Below, one piece after another: positions 39,950 through 48,122 of a stretch of DNA of 64,000 nucleotides. The stretch lies in the NCBI RefSeq assembly GCF_024721155.1, contig NZ_JAHVAP010000003.1, positions 310,001 to 374,000 on the forward strand, read 5' to 3'. The translations under genes and the position numbers were made by a program. The notes beneath the pieces are model-generated. The model worked only from the letters and a program-made list of their open reading frames with translations. It had not been told where the DNA came from and did no database searches. The stretch's first letter is position 1. The number at the start of each line of letters is the position of its first letter. This DNA is from Mucilaginibacter phenanthrenivorans. Its GTDB lineage: Bacteria > Bacteroidota > Bacteroidia > Sphingobacteriales > Sphingobacteriaceae.

Positions 39950-39967
39950 TTTTAGCAATTGCTAAAA
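39950..39967 (-). promoter_or_regulatory. 18-bp perfect palindrome between a Crp/Fnr gene and the GT1 gene
   Basis: TTTTAGCAATTGCTAAAA is perfectly symmetrical around AATT. It lies 3 bp after the Crp/Fnr stop and 47 bp before the GT1 start. A similar AATT-centred palindrome follows the other Crp/Fnr gene at 47228-47243. An operator is the best reading; a terminator is less likely because there is no loop. Confidence 0.55.
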
Positions 39968-39969
39968 AA

Positions 39970-40530
39970 TCAACTTTTCCTGATCCGGCTCAAAGTAACC
40001 TGGTTCATGCCAAGGTATGAGGCAATATAGCCCAATGAAGCCCTTTGCAAGATGGATGGCTGGGTTTTTATAAAATGCGCATAGCGCTGTTTGGCGGTTA
40101 AAAATTGTATCGAGTCAATTTTAAATTGCAGCAACAGGATAGTTTGAATCGCAATCATTCTCCCTAAACGCTCAATCTCATGAAATTCGTCGTAAAGCTC
40201 CTGCAAATCAGCAAAGCTGATGCCGATAACTGTGGTATCTTCGAGTAAAGTAACTGAATGCTGACCTTCTTTGGTCGGAAAATGCCGGACCACCGGGCCT
40301 ATAATGCTTCCTTCGGGGGCAAACCAATCCGTAATGTCCTTTCCATCCTTGAAATAACTGGCCCTTGCCAAGCCCTTTTCAACAAAGTACAAATACTCAC
40401 ACCTGGACAATTCCTTAATAAGAACTTCATTTTTTGGATATTCGGCCTTTTTTAACTTTCGTTTAATAGCAGTACATGCGCTACCTGAAAGCGGTGTAAT
40501 GTGCTCAAGATAATTTAAGAAGTTTTCCAT
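39970..40530 (-). CDS. Crp/Fnr family transcriptional regulator
   Basis: The 186-residue protein has a cyclic-nucleotide-binding-like domain (EVLIKELSRCEYLYFVEKGLARASY near 34-60 and GSIIGPVVRHF near 73) and a C-terminal helix-turn-helix, ASLGYIASYLGMNQVTLSRIRKS. This is the Bacteroidota type ending in L-S-R-I-R-K. No cysteine cluster for an iron-sulphur centre is seen, so it is not an Fnr. The ligand is unknown. It lies between a hypothetical exported protein gene (6 bp upstream) and a glycosyltransferase gene. Confidence 0.9.
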   Translation of the reverse strand: MENFLNYLEHITPLSGSACTAIKRKLKKAEYPKNEVLIKELSRCEYLYFVEKGLARASYFKDGKDITDWFAPEGSIIGPVVRHFPTKEGQHSVTLLEDTTVIGISFADLQELYDEFHEIERLGRMIAIQTILLLQFKIDSIQFLTAKQRYAHFIKTQPSILQRASLGYIASYLGMNQVTLSRIRKS

Positions 40531-40536
40531 TGAGGG

Positions 40537-41052
40537 TTATTCATCAGGCGAATAGGTGTTGGGTATTAATCGCCCATAATTCTTCAGCGCGGCCAATGTT
40601 CCTGTTTTAGTTTTAACGTCTCCGGGAATATCGGTTTTCTTTTTGCCCACTTTAACCAGAATACCGGCGTCGGTGCCTTCGTTTATGTTCCAGTCGTCGT
40701 AAATTTGATATACGGCGCCATTGTTTGTAAATGAAATAGAGTGCAATTCGCTTGCTTCATTTTGCACACCACCGCCCCGGCTATAGCCGCTATATTTAAA
40801 AAGTTTCCACGACGCTTCATTTAACACCGCCGGGTATTGAAGCTCCATTTTATCAGCTGTACCAAAACGATAAACCAGGTATTTGTTATCCTTTTCCCTG
40901 CATACTGTTACAATTTTATTGTTGCTCTTCAGCTTGAAACTAAACAACACCTGCTCATCTGCTTTTTTAAGTACACCCGGATCCAATTTTTGCTGGGCAT
41001 AGGTTATATTGCATAAGGCGATAAAAATGAATAAGAAGAGGGGTTTTATCAT
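40537..41052 (-). CDS. Hypothetical exported protein
   Basis: The 171-residue protein starts MIKPLFLFIFIALCNITYAQQ, a signal peptide with likely cleavage after YAQ. I do not recognise the mature part: it contains FSFKLKSNNKIVTVCREKDNKYL, a FKYSGYSRGGGVQNEASEL segment and a C-terminal TKTGTLAALKNYGRLIPN. Such strand-rich sequence is common in Bacteroidota periplasmic proteins. The start at 41050-41052 was chosen because it gives a good signal peptide. The Crp/Fnr gene follows 6 bp later, so they probably share a transcript. Confidence 0.7.
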   Translation of the reverse strand: MIKPLFLFIFIALCNITYAQQKLDPGVLKKADEQVLFSFKLKSNNKIVTVCREKDNKYLVYRFGTADKMELQYPAVLNEASWKLFKYSGYSRGGGVQNEASELHSISFTNNGAVYQIYDDWNINEGTDAGILVKVGKKKTDIPGDVKTKTGTLAALKNYGRLIPNTYSPDE

Positions 41053-41232
41053 CGGATAAGTTGGAAGATTGATCGTTTTAAAGTTAACAAAAACTTCATT
41101 TCCAGTATCTTTTTTATTACACATCTTCAATTAAGCAATAAATCATTCATCTTTGAAATTACACGAATCGTTCATGAATTTCCGACGGTAAAAAATAATA
41201 ATTGTTAATAGATACCCCCTAATCTCTTAGCC

Positions 41233-41844
41233 ATGACCCCCTTTAAGTACCTGCAACGCCAGTTAACGCGGTTAAAAATAGACCTGTTAACTCAAAGAAC
41301 CTTTTTAGCCGGGCAAGTCCCCAGCATTGACAACGAAAATATTATTAAAACAGCCAGCACCAATTATGAAGAATTGGAGGTGATCTTTTTTGAACGAATT
41401 ACCCTTAATGATAATGACGTGATTGTTGACGTTGGATCGGGCAAAGGAAGGGTGTTCAGCTACCTGCTTTATAAAGGCTTAAAAAACAAAATGATCGGCT
41501 ATGAAATAAACGATGTAGTTGGCATTAAAACGAGAAAGCGATTGTCGCGCTTCAAAAATGTAGACATGCGCTGTGAAAATATCTTCGATCATTTTCCCGA
41601 GGAAGGAAATGTATTCTACCTGTACAACCCCTTTAAGGAAGACATGGTAACGCAATTTATGCACCAGATTTTAAAAGTTGCAGACCGCGATCCTGTCATC
41701 CTGTATAATAACCCTATTCATTTTGATGTTTTTAATAACGGGCATTTTTCGTGCGAGTACCTGGATCTCCCGGTTAATAAATATGGTTACAATTTCAACT
41801 GTGCAATAATCAAGCTAAACAAAGCGAATAATACGTTTGCTTAA
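41233..41844 (+). CDS. Class I SAM-dependent methyltransferase-like protein
   Basis: The 203-residue protein has the Rossmann motif VIVDVGSGKGRVFSYLLYKG near 65 with a following acidic strand end (GYEIND) and FYLYNPF near 120, in the place of motif IV. The arrangement is reminiscent of Dot1-like or small-molecule methyltransferases, but the substrate cannot be predicted. No signal peptide is present. The gene is alone and convergent with the YncE-like gene across a 163-bp gap that holds a strong inverted repeat. Confidence 0.75.
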   Translation: MTPFKYLQRQLTRLKIDLLTQRTFLAGQVPSIDNENIIKTASTNYEELEVIFFERITLNDNDVIVDVGSGKGRVFSYLLYKGLKNKMIGYEINDVVGIKTRKRLSRFKNVDMRCENIFDHFPEEGNVFYLYNPFKEDMVTQFMHQILKVADRDPVILYNNPIHFDVFNNGHFSCEYLDLPVNKYGYNFNCAIIKLNKANNTFA

Positions 41845-41897
41845 AAGAAAAGCGCTTATCTTTCTCTCTTGAGCCTTCTCAATGCCTAACACATTTT

Positions 41898-41979
41898 CTC
41901 TGTGAACTCCGTGCCTTCTTTGAGCGCTCTGCGGTAACTAACCACAACGTACGCGAAGAAGGCACGGAGAAACACAGAG
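41898..41979. repeat. Inverted repeat at the methyltransferase/YncE junction
   Basis: The left arm (41898-41919) begins CTCTGTGAACTCC and ends GTGCCTTCT. The right arm (41957-41979) is its complement with one extra base. The loop is about 37 nt. The words CTCTGTG and CTCCGTG recur inside an arm. It may work as a bidirectional terminator between convergent genes. Confidence 0.75.
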
Positions 41980-42007
41980 TTTTATTACTCCCGGTTTAAT
42001 TCAATTA

Positions 42008-43033
42008 TTATTTCCCTACCTCAATAATATGGAAGGTGCCTGGCACCTGTTTAGGCCTGGTAGCAGGCGGAACTGCAGGTTCTGTTTTTGCTGCAGGAAG
42101 GTAAAGCTTATGGGTAGTTAGGTCAATCCCAATAGTACGTGCGCTTGGCTCGGTCGGGATGTTCTCCACAAATTCAAATTTATTGGCGTTAAGTTCTCTA
42201 ACCACACTGATGGATCCCTCGCCGTTTGACGTGTAGGCCAGTTTTAGAGCGGGATCAAATACTAACCCGTCACAATCGCCTATAGGGAATTTAGCCAGGT
42301 TTTTACCATTGGCGGCGTCCATCACTACCATGGTTTTATTGCCGCCGCAACCGATGAATAAACGGTTGGTGGCGCGATCCATATCTAAACCTGAGGGCTC
42401 GTCGCCGTTTTCAATTTTATAACGGGCCTCCACCTTAAAAGTGGTCGCATTTATCACGATCACCTCGTTGGTATTTTCGCCATTTACAAATACTTTACCC
42501 TTGCCGTCAGACACGCCGGTTTCAGGCTTTGCATCAAGCGGAATTGTTGCCACTGCCTTATCGGTGGTTACGTCAATTACAGTAGCATCCTTGCTACGGC
42601 CGTTAAAGGCATAGATCTTTTTGCCAAAGGGGTCATAACATATGGCATCCGGGTTGGTGCCGGCAGCAACTTCGCCTAAAACTTTAAACGTGGTAAGATC
42701 GAAGATCACTACCTTATTACCGCGGCCAGCGCTGATATAACCTTTGTTAAGTTCAGTAACCAAAGCAATGCCATGTACGCCAGGTGTTCCCGGAACATAA
42801 CTGATAGAGTCGCCCGTTGTGGTGGAAAGGATATTTACCTGGTTGCCGTGTGAAGTGTAGATGCGTTTGTTTGCACCGTCAACGGTAATATAATCCCAGC
42901 CTCCGCTGCTCTTGATTGGCATAGTTCTCAAAACTTTAAAGCCTGTTTTGCCTTGTGCCGAAGCGTTGAAGGGGTTTGCAGCTAATCCGCCTATCGCGCA
43001 AAAAGCTAAAAGTAAACGCATTGTGTATTTCAT
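42008..43033 (-). CDS. YncE-like periplasmic beta-propeller protein
   Basis: The 341-residue protein has a signal peptide (MKYTMRLLLAFCAIGGLAAN to about residue 27). It then shows repeated blades with motifs such as DGANKRIYTSHGNQVNIL, VSDGKGKVFVNGENTNEVIVI and FDPALKLAYTSNGEGSISVV, each about 40-45 residues, as in seven-bladed YncE propellers. The C-terminus has a proline-rich PAVPPATRPKQVPG stretch. YncE-type proteins bind DNA or ligands in the periplasm; a clear role is not known. A shorter start at the fifth residue is possible. Confidence 0.87.
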   Translation of the reverse strand: MKYTMRLLLAFCAIGGLAANPFNASAQGKTGFKVLRTMPIKSSGGWDYITVDGANKRIYTSHGNQVNILSTTTGDSISYVPGTPGVHGIALVTELNKGYISAGRGNKVVIFDLTTFKVLGEVAAGTNPDAICYDPFGKKIYAFNGRSKDATVIDVTTDKAVATIPLDAKPETGVSDGKGKVFVNGENTNEVIVINATTFKVEARYKIENGDEPSGLDMDRATNRLFIGCGGNKTMVVMDAANGKNLAKFPIGDCDGLVFDPALKLAYTSNGEGSISVVRELNANKFEFVENIPTEPSARTIGIDLTTHKLYLPAAKTEPAVPPATRPKQVPGTFHIIEVGK

Positions 43034-43332
43034 GATGAAAATATTTTAAGCAATGTGGTTTAAAATTCTGTAGAAATATTGGAATAACCAATTAGTAACG
43101 TGAGTTCGACTATATTGTTATGGTAATGATTATCAGATACTTACAGCTATAAAACGTAATGTATTGATAGTCAAAGTGTTTCATAGTGTTCCGGGTGTTC
43201 CGCGTGTAAAAATGGAACGCTTTGCCTGCATGTGGATACATAAACCTGTGTGTCGTCTCAACGCGAGGTATATTCTACTTTAAAGGCATCCTTTAGACAA
43301 TAATTGCCGTAACTTTAAATTAGTATAGATCT
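43034..43332. other. 299-bp divergent intergenic region with a short repeat
   Basis: The region lies between the divergent YncE-like and GT-C genes and must contain both promoters. At 43176-43207 three units of 9-10 nt beginning GTGTT (GTGTTCCGG and GTGTTCCGC) are repeated. No exact TAnnTTTG box was seen; TAACTTTA lies close to the GT-C start with one mismatch. I saw no small gene or RNA. Confidence 0.5.
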
Positions 43333-44850
43333 ATGAGTCAAAGCCCGATAAAATTAAAGGAAACGCCGCTTAAATATGTCTTACCGGTAATGCTCGTATA
43401 CAGCATCGTTTCTATTATTGGCGTGTTACACCACGAGATTTTTTTAGAGGAGGCCCAGCAACTCACCATCGGGAGGGACAGCAATTCCATCGTCGATGTT
43501 TTTAAAAATATGCTGTACGAGGGCCATGTTACCTTATGGAACAGTTTCCTGTTTTTTATCACCCATTATATTTCTGCCCGACCGATTTATATGCAGGTTT
43601 TTCATTGGTTGGTGATCAACAGTACGGTATTTATCTTTTTGAGATACGCTCCGTTTAATCTGACAGTAAAAACGCTTATTATTTTCGGTTGCTACTTCCT
43701 GTTCGTGTATAGTATTATCAGCCGCAATTATGCGCTCGGGATCCTGCTGCTTTTCGTGTGCTGCATTTTACTGGCCAACCCGGAAAAAAGGATGATCGGT
43801 ATTGGTTTCCTGGTTGTGTTAATGTGTTTCACACACCTGTTTTATGTATTTGCGGCCGCGGGCATTTTTATGTACCTGCTTTATTATGCCATCCGCAAAA
43901 AGGAATTATATTGGCGATTTGCCGTGTTTACTGCTCTCTTTCTTTTTGGGGCGATCTCTGCGCTTATCCAATCAAAGCGCATTCCCGCCGATGCCACGGT
44001 AAAGGCTGTACCCGGTTTATCGTGGCTTAATATTCACGACCTGGCATTCGCTGCCAAATGTTTTACACGGGGATATATCACAATGCCGGCAGTACACCAG
44101 CGGTACTTTTGGGATATCCAATATATCCAGCATTTTCCCGGCGTTGTTTCGTTGATATTAGCTTTGTTACTGTTTTTGGCTACCCTGTGGTTTCTGCGCG
44201 GAAGCAGGCAGGCTTTGTTATTTTATATCCCGCCGGTAGGCCTTTTATTGGTGTTTCTTGCCATCTCCGGGTTGGCCGGCAGCAGGTATTTCGGCATGTT
44301 CTTTATCTTTTTCATAGCGGCGCTTTGGCTTGCTCATTATGATGGGGTTGAAATGTTTTCAAAAAACAACAAAAGCTTCATAACGAAATGGGCGCCGCAG
44401 ATTTTTGTTTATGGAATTCTCATCAACCAGCTGTTTACCGGCATTTTTATGTATTGCGTAGATTTTGCCAAACCATTTTCACAGGCTAAAAATACCATCG
44501 CTTATTTAACCGTAACTCATCTCGATAATCAACCGTTGCTGGTAGACGGATATGATGCAGGAGCACCACTTAGCGCCTATTTGGGGAGAAGGGTATTTTA
44601 CCTGGATATAGATCAATTGGGCAGCTATTGCGTCTGGAAGAAATCATACCTTCCCAATCCACGGAAAAATTTAATGGATGAGATCTCGTCATCAACTTAT
44701 GCCAACAGCTTCAGGGAGTTTATTCTTATTACCAACCGGGATAGCGCTGTGAACAACAATGAAGCTTACAATTTTACCAGGCTAGCAAGCTTTGAAGGTG
44801 CTGTTATCAAGGGCGAGGACTATTACATCTACAGTGCGGCCAGGAAGTAA
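43333..44850 (+). CDS. GT-C-like multi-pass membrane protein, PMT/ArnT-like
   Basis: The 505-residue protein has about ten transmembrane segments followed by a soluble C-terminal part from about 400 on (HLDNQPLLVDGYDAGAPLSAYL). The first segment is followed by HHEIFLEEAQQLTIGRD, with acidic residues in the first outer loop, the place where GT-C glycosyltransferases carry their catalytic aspartate. Such enzymes transfer sugars from polyprenyl-phosphate donors. The exact donor and acceptor are unknown. The stop codon touches the stop codon of the flavoprotein gene on the other strand, with no gap. Confidence 0.65.
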   Translation: MSQSPIKLKETPLKYVLPVMLVYSIVSIIGVLHHEIFLEEAQQLTIGRDSNSIVDVFKNMLYEGHVTLWNSFLFFITHYISARPIYMQVFHWLVINSTVFIFLRYAPFNLTVKTLIIFGCYFLFVYSIISRNYALGILLLFVCCILLANPEKRMIGIGFLVVLMCFTHLFYVFAAAGIFMYLLYYAIRKKELYWRFAVFTALFLFGAISALIQSKRIPADATVKAVPGLSWLNIHDLAFAAKCFTRGYITMPAVHQRYFWDIQYIQHFPGVVSLILALLLFLATLWFLRGSRQALLFYIPPVGLLLVFLAISGLAGSRYFGMFFIFFIAALWLAHYDGVEMFSKNNKSFITKWAPQIFVYGILINQLFTGIFMYCVDFAKPFSQAKNTIAYLTVTHLDNQPLLVDGYDAGAPLSAYLGRRVFYLDIDQLGSYCVWKKSYLPNPRKNLMDEISSSTYANSFREFILITNRDSAVNNNEAYNFTRLASFEGAVIKGEDYYIYSAARK

Positions 44851-46443
44851 TCAACCCTTTTTAATCTCGTGGAAATCCTCTTCGGTATTGATCTCCCAGA
44901 TGTTCTTTTTTGATTTTTCGCCGGCAATTATGTTTTCTACGGCAGTAATCGCAGTAAGCATGGAATGGTCCTGGTTGTTGTATTTGTGCATCCCGTTGCG
45001 GCCTATCAGGAACAGGTTTTCAAGGCTATCGGTAAAGTCCTTCACCACATCAAATTGCGAGTAGGAACCAAAATAAGCAGGGTAAGTTTTGGGCATCCGG
45101 ATGATCGTTCGATCTATCACTTCGTCTTTGTCGATGATATCGATCTGGTGCAATTCATTAATGGCAAACTGCATAAAATCAGCGTCCTTCATCTCCCACA
45201 ATTCGTCGCCCTCATTACAAAAGTATTCAAGGCCTATCCAAACCTTGTCGCTGTCGGCCACCATATACGGCGACCAGTTATTAAAGATCTGCAACCTGCC
45301 GATTTTTACATCCTTCTCCTGGATGTAGATCCAGTTATCAGGCACCACGCCATTTAAAGTTGGCACGCCGGTTTCATTCTGGATCTTTAATTTATTCAGT
45401 AGCAAGCCAACCGTTATGAAATCACGGTATTGCAAATTGGCAGCGACTTTCTTTACGTCGACAGGAACCTTGTCACCTATGCCCGCAATCAGATCCTTAA
45501 TTGGCATCGTCGAAAAATAATAATCGCCTTTGATGCTGTTTTTCTTATTGGAGGTATTGTCAAAATACGAGAGTTCACAAACTTGATCCCGTTCAATATC
45601 AAAGCCAATAACGTCACTGTTTTTAATAATGATGGCGCCTTTTTCAACAACAATTTTAGCAACCGTTTCCCACATCTGGCCGGGGCCCAGCTTGGGGTAC
45701 ATAAATTGTTCTATCAGGCTGGTGTCGGTACTTTTTTGTTCAATACTTTTATCCCAGCGGAAGGGTTTTTTTATAGCGTGCAGCACGGCCCTTGATACGG
45801 AAAGTTCCTTAACCCGCTGCGCTCCCCAATCGGCAGCGATTTCCTTGCAGGGAATGCCCCATACTTTTTTGGTGTAGTCCTTAAAAAAGGTTTTATAAAG
45901 CTCTGTTCCGAACCTGTTGATGAAGAAATCCTCCAGCGACTTGATATTCTTTACCCGGAAGATCTTCACCCATAAATAGCTGCCAGCAATCTTCATGATT
46001 CTCACGGCGCCAAGGTTTGCCAGGGTTTTGCGGTTCAGCGTAATCGGGTAGGAAAAGAATTTCCGCAGGAAAAAGATTCGCGACAACCGCTTCCTGATCA
46101 GCATTACCTCATCTGTTTTTTCGGGATCGGGGCCGTTGGGCGACAAGGTTACCGGTGTTTTTTTATTATGATAAGAGATCTCATTTTGGATGTCGTCCCG
46201 TGATTCAGAACCCTGCAGAGGCAAAATATTTTGCCACCATTTCATCACCACATCCGACTTGGAGAAAAACCGGTGGCCGCCGATATCCATGCGGTTACCG
46301 TTATGCACCACAGTTTTTGAGAGACCACCTATATCATTGCTTTTTTCAATTATGATGGGTTTGATATCGGTTTTGGTAACCAACTCATAAGCAGCAGTAA
46401 GCCCGGCCGGACCAGCACCAATAATTATTGCAGTTTTACACAT
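44851..46443 (-). CDS. FAD-dependent amine oxidase-like flavoprotein
   Basis: The 530-residue protein begins [20 protein letters not shown] with the FAD-binding GxGxxG at 9-14, then [15 protein letters not shown] near 30 and [12 protein letters not shown] near 50. The C-terminal region has [21 protein letters not shown] near 470, a variant of the second FAD motif. These features match the NAD(P)/FAD-dependent protoporphyrinogen-oxidase-like group, which also includes UDP-galactopyranose-mutase-like proteins; the function in Bacteroidota is unknown and might concern glycan or lipid biosynthesis. It abuts the GT-C gene tail to tail. Confidence 0.82.
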   Translation of the reverse strand: MCKTAIIIGAGPAGLTAAYELVTKTDIKPIIIEKSNDIGGLSKTVVHNGNRMDIGGHRFFSKSDVVMKWWQNILPLQGSESRDDIQNEISYHNKKTPVTLSPNGPDPEKTDEVMLIRKRLSRIFFLRKFFSYPITLNRKTLANLGAVRIMKIAGSYLWVKIFRVKNIKSLEDFFINRFGTELYKTFFKDYTKKVWGIPCKEIAADWGAQRVKELSVSRAVLHAIKKPFRWDKSIEQKSTDTSLIEQFMYPKLGPGQMWETVAKIVVEKGAIIIKNSDVIGFDIERDQVCELSYFDNTSNKKNSIKGDYYFSTMPIKDLIAGIGDKVPVDVKKVAANLQYRDFITVGLLLNKLKIQNETGVPTLNGVVPDNWIYIQEKDVKIGRLQIFNNWSPYMVADSDKVWIGLEYFCNEGDELWEMKDADFMQFAINELHQIDIIDKDEVIDRTIIRMPKTYPAYFGSYSQFDVVKDFTDSLENLFLIGRNGMHKYNNQDHSMLTAITAVENIIAGEKSKKNIWEINTEEDFHEIKKG

Positions 46444-46520
46444 GTTACTATCTCCGGCCCGGTGTTGTTTTGTGTTTGATAATGTTTAAATCAGTATAGG
46501 TATTACCTTTAAATGGCCGG

Positions 46521-46550
46521 TTTGGTTGCCTGTGGGCGTACTTATCTTTA
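46521..46550 (+). promoter_or_regulatory. Probable promoter of the second Crp/Fnr gene
   Basis: TTTG at 46521-46524 and TATCTTTA at 46543-46550 lie 18 bp apart, close to the Bacteroidota consensus with one mismatch in the -7 box. The start codon is 20 bp downstream. Confidence 0.5.
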
Positions 46551-46569
46551 TATTCGTATACCTGCTGCT

Positions 46570-47151
46570 ATGAGTAAAGAAAAACTGATCGACTTCTTCC
46601 GGAACGACAACCACATCTCTCCGTTTACAAGACCGGACATTGCGGAGCAATTTAAAAAGATCACGATCCCCAAAAATCAGTTCCTGCTTACTGAAGGGAA
46701 GATAAGCGACGACTACCTTTTGCTTGAAAAAGGCTACCTGCGCGCATTTGCCCACGATACCGACGGTAATGAAGTGACAACCAACTTTTATCATCCCGGC
46801 AGGGTAGTTTTTGAGGTGTCCTCCTTTTTTAATCGTACCCGATCAAAGGAAAACATCCAGGCCTTAACTGATTGTGAGGGGTGGTCCATCACTTATGAAA
46901 AGTTGAACAACCTTTTTCATACGCTGCCCGAATTCAGGGAATTTGGCAGGGCAATGCTGGTGAAGGGATTTGCTGAGCTTAAGACCCGTATGCTTGCCAT
47001 GATCACCGAAACAGCCGAGGAGCGTTACGAGCATTTATTGAAAAGCAACCCGGAGATCTTCCAGCATGTTCCATTAAAGCATATTGCCTCGTATCTTGGC
47101 ATTACGGATACATCCTTAAGCCGGATCAGGAAGGATTTGGCGAGGAAATGA
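46570..47151 (+). CDS. Crp/Fnr family transcriptional regulator
   Basis: The 193-residue protein begins MSKEKLIDFFRNDNHISPF. It has the cNMP-binding-like domain (IPKNQFLLTEGKISDDYLLLEKGYLRAF) and a C-terminal helix-turn-helix, VPLKHIASYLGITDTSLSRIRKDLARK. It is a paralogue of the regulator at 39970-40530, and the recognition helix ends in the same LSRIRK. The start at 46570 was preferred over an upstream ATG that would overlap the promoter. A perfect palindrome at 47228-47243 separates it from the membrane protein gene that it may control. Confidence 0.91.
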   Translation: MSKEKLIDFFRNDNHISPFTRPDIAEQFKKITIPKNQFLLTEGKISDDYLLLEKGYLRAFAHDTDGNEVTTNFYHPGRVVFEVSSFFNRTRSKENIQALTDCEGWSITYEKLNNLFHTLPEFREFGRAMLVKGFAELKTRMLAMITETAEERYEHLLKSNPEIFQHVPLKHIASYLGITDTSLSRIRKDLARK

Positions 47152-47187
47152 AAGATTATACGCGTATCGTCAGCATTCCGCATAACG

Positions 47188-47204
47188 ATGGGTTTGAAAC
47201 CCAT
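47188..47204. repeat. REP-like 17-bp palindrome
   Basis: ATGGGTTT-G-AAACCCAT is perfectly symmetrical. It lies 36 bp after the Crp/Fnr stop. The look is that of scattered REP palindromes known in Bacteroidota; no mobile-element gene is near. Confidence 0.5.
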
Positions 47205-47227
47205 GGCTATAATTGACATTTTCATTT

Positions 47228-47243
47228 CTTGCCAATTGGCAAG
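47228..47243 (+). promoter_or_regulatory. 16-bp perfect palindrome upstream of a membrane-protein gene
   Basis: CTTGCCAATTGGCAAG is fully symmetrical around AATT. It lies 76 bp after the Crp/Fnr gene and 50 bp before the membrane-protein start. The half-site TTGGCAA compares with TTGCTAA at 39950-39967, so both may be operators for the two Crp/Fnr paralogues. Confidence 0.6.
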
Positions 47244-47293
47244 ATGACGCCATATTTATTGCAGTTCCTTTGTTTTATAAAACAAACAAGAAA

Positions 47294-47968
47294 ATGGAAC
47301 ACTTACTTTATATCAGCATCGTATTTATCCTGACTACTTTGCTCACTAGTGCGCTTTTATATAAAGGCACCAATAATTCAAAAACCGCTATCACTATTGT
47401 ATTGATATGGATGGCGATCCAGGCGATAATAAGCCTTACGGGATTTTACACCGTTACCATAGGCACGCCGCCGAGATTTGCATTGTTGCTGGTGCCACCG
47501 ATCATATTTATCATCATGCTGTTTTTAACCAGGAAGGGGCGATCTGCTATGGACGGCTTTAGCGGGAAATACTTAACCTTATTACACATCGTCCGAATCC
47601 CGATAGAAATTGGCTTGTATTTATTATTCCTGCACAAATGGGTACCGCAGGTAATGACCTTCGAGGGCCGCAACTTCGATATTCTTTGCGGAATGACCGC
47701 ACCATTCATCTATTACTTCGGGTACGTAAAAAACGCCCTCTGCAAAAAAGTGCTCACCGCATGGAACGTCGCCTGTTTAGTGCTGCTCGCAAACATTGTG
47801 GCAACAGCGGTGCTATCGGCGCCATTCTCCTTTCAAAAATTTGGATTTGATCAGCCTAACACCGCATTATTCTATTTCCCGTTTATTTGGTTGCCTTGTT
47901 TTATAGTACCGGCTGCATTGTTCGCGCATTTGGTAACGATCAGGCAATTAGTGAAAACAGGCCTTTAA
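47294..47968 (+). CDS. Hypothetical seven-helix membrane protein
   Basis: The 224-residue protein begins MEHLLYISIVFILTTLLTSALLYKG and has about seven hydrophobic segments that could be transmembrane helices, with short polar loops. Near the middle are KYLTLLHIVRIPIEIGLYLLFLHKW and, further on, MTAPFIYYFGY. I do not recognise the family. The ATG at 47294 was preferred over the longer reading, which would add 27 polar residues and cover the palindrome. It is preceded by the Crp/Fnr gene on the same strand and followed by a terminator-like inverted repeat. Confidence 0.7.
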   Translation: MEHLLYISIVFILTTLLTSALLYKGTNNSKTAITIVLIWMAIQAIISLTGFYTVTIGTPPRFALLLVPPIIFIIMLFLTRKGRSAMDGFSGKYLTLLHIVRIPIEIGLYLLFLHKWVPQVMTFEGRNFDILCGMTAPFIYYFGYVKNALCKKVLTAWNVACLVLLANIVATAVLSAPFSFQKFGFDQPNTALFYFPFIWLPCFIVPAALFAHLVTIRQLVKTGL

Positions 47969-48025
47969 AATTTCTCGTTGCGAAAATAATTTTCTCTATA
48001 AACAGTAAAGGTTAATGAATTTAAT

Positions 48026-48065
48026 CGGGTGTTAATCCTTTTTTTAACCGGTTTCTTAACACCCG
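48026..48065 (+). terminator. Terminator-like inverted repeat after the membrane-protein gene
   Basis: CGGGTGTTAA and TTAACACCCG form a perfect 10-bp stem around a T-rich 20-nt loop, 58 bp after the stop. No T-run follows directly, so it may be a processed hairpin end or a terminator of the Bacteroidota type. Confidence 0.55.
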
Positions 48066-48122
48066 GCGGCTATCATTGCGATACCAATTAACCGAATACC
48101 AAATCTTAAAAACACCTTTACT

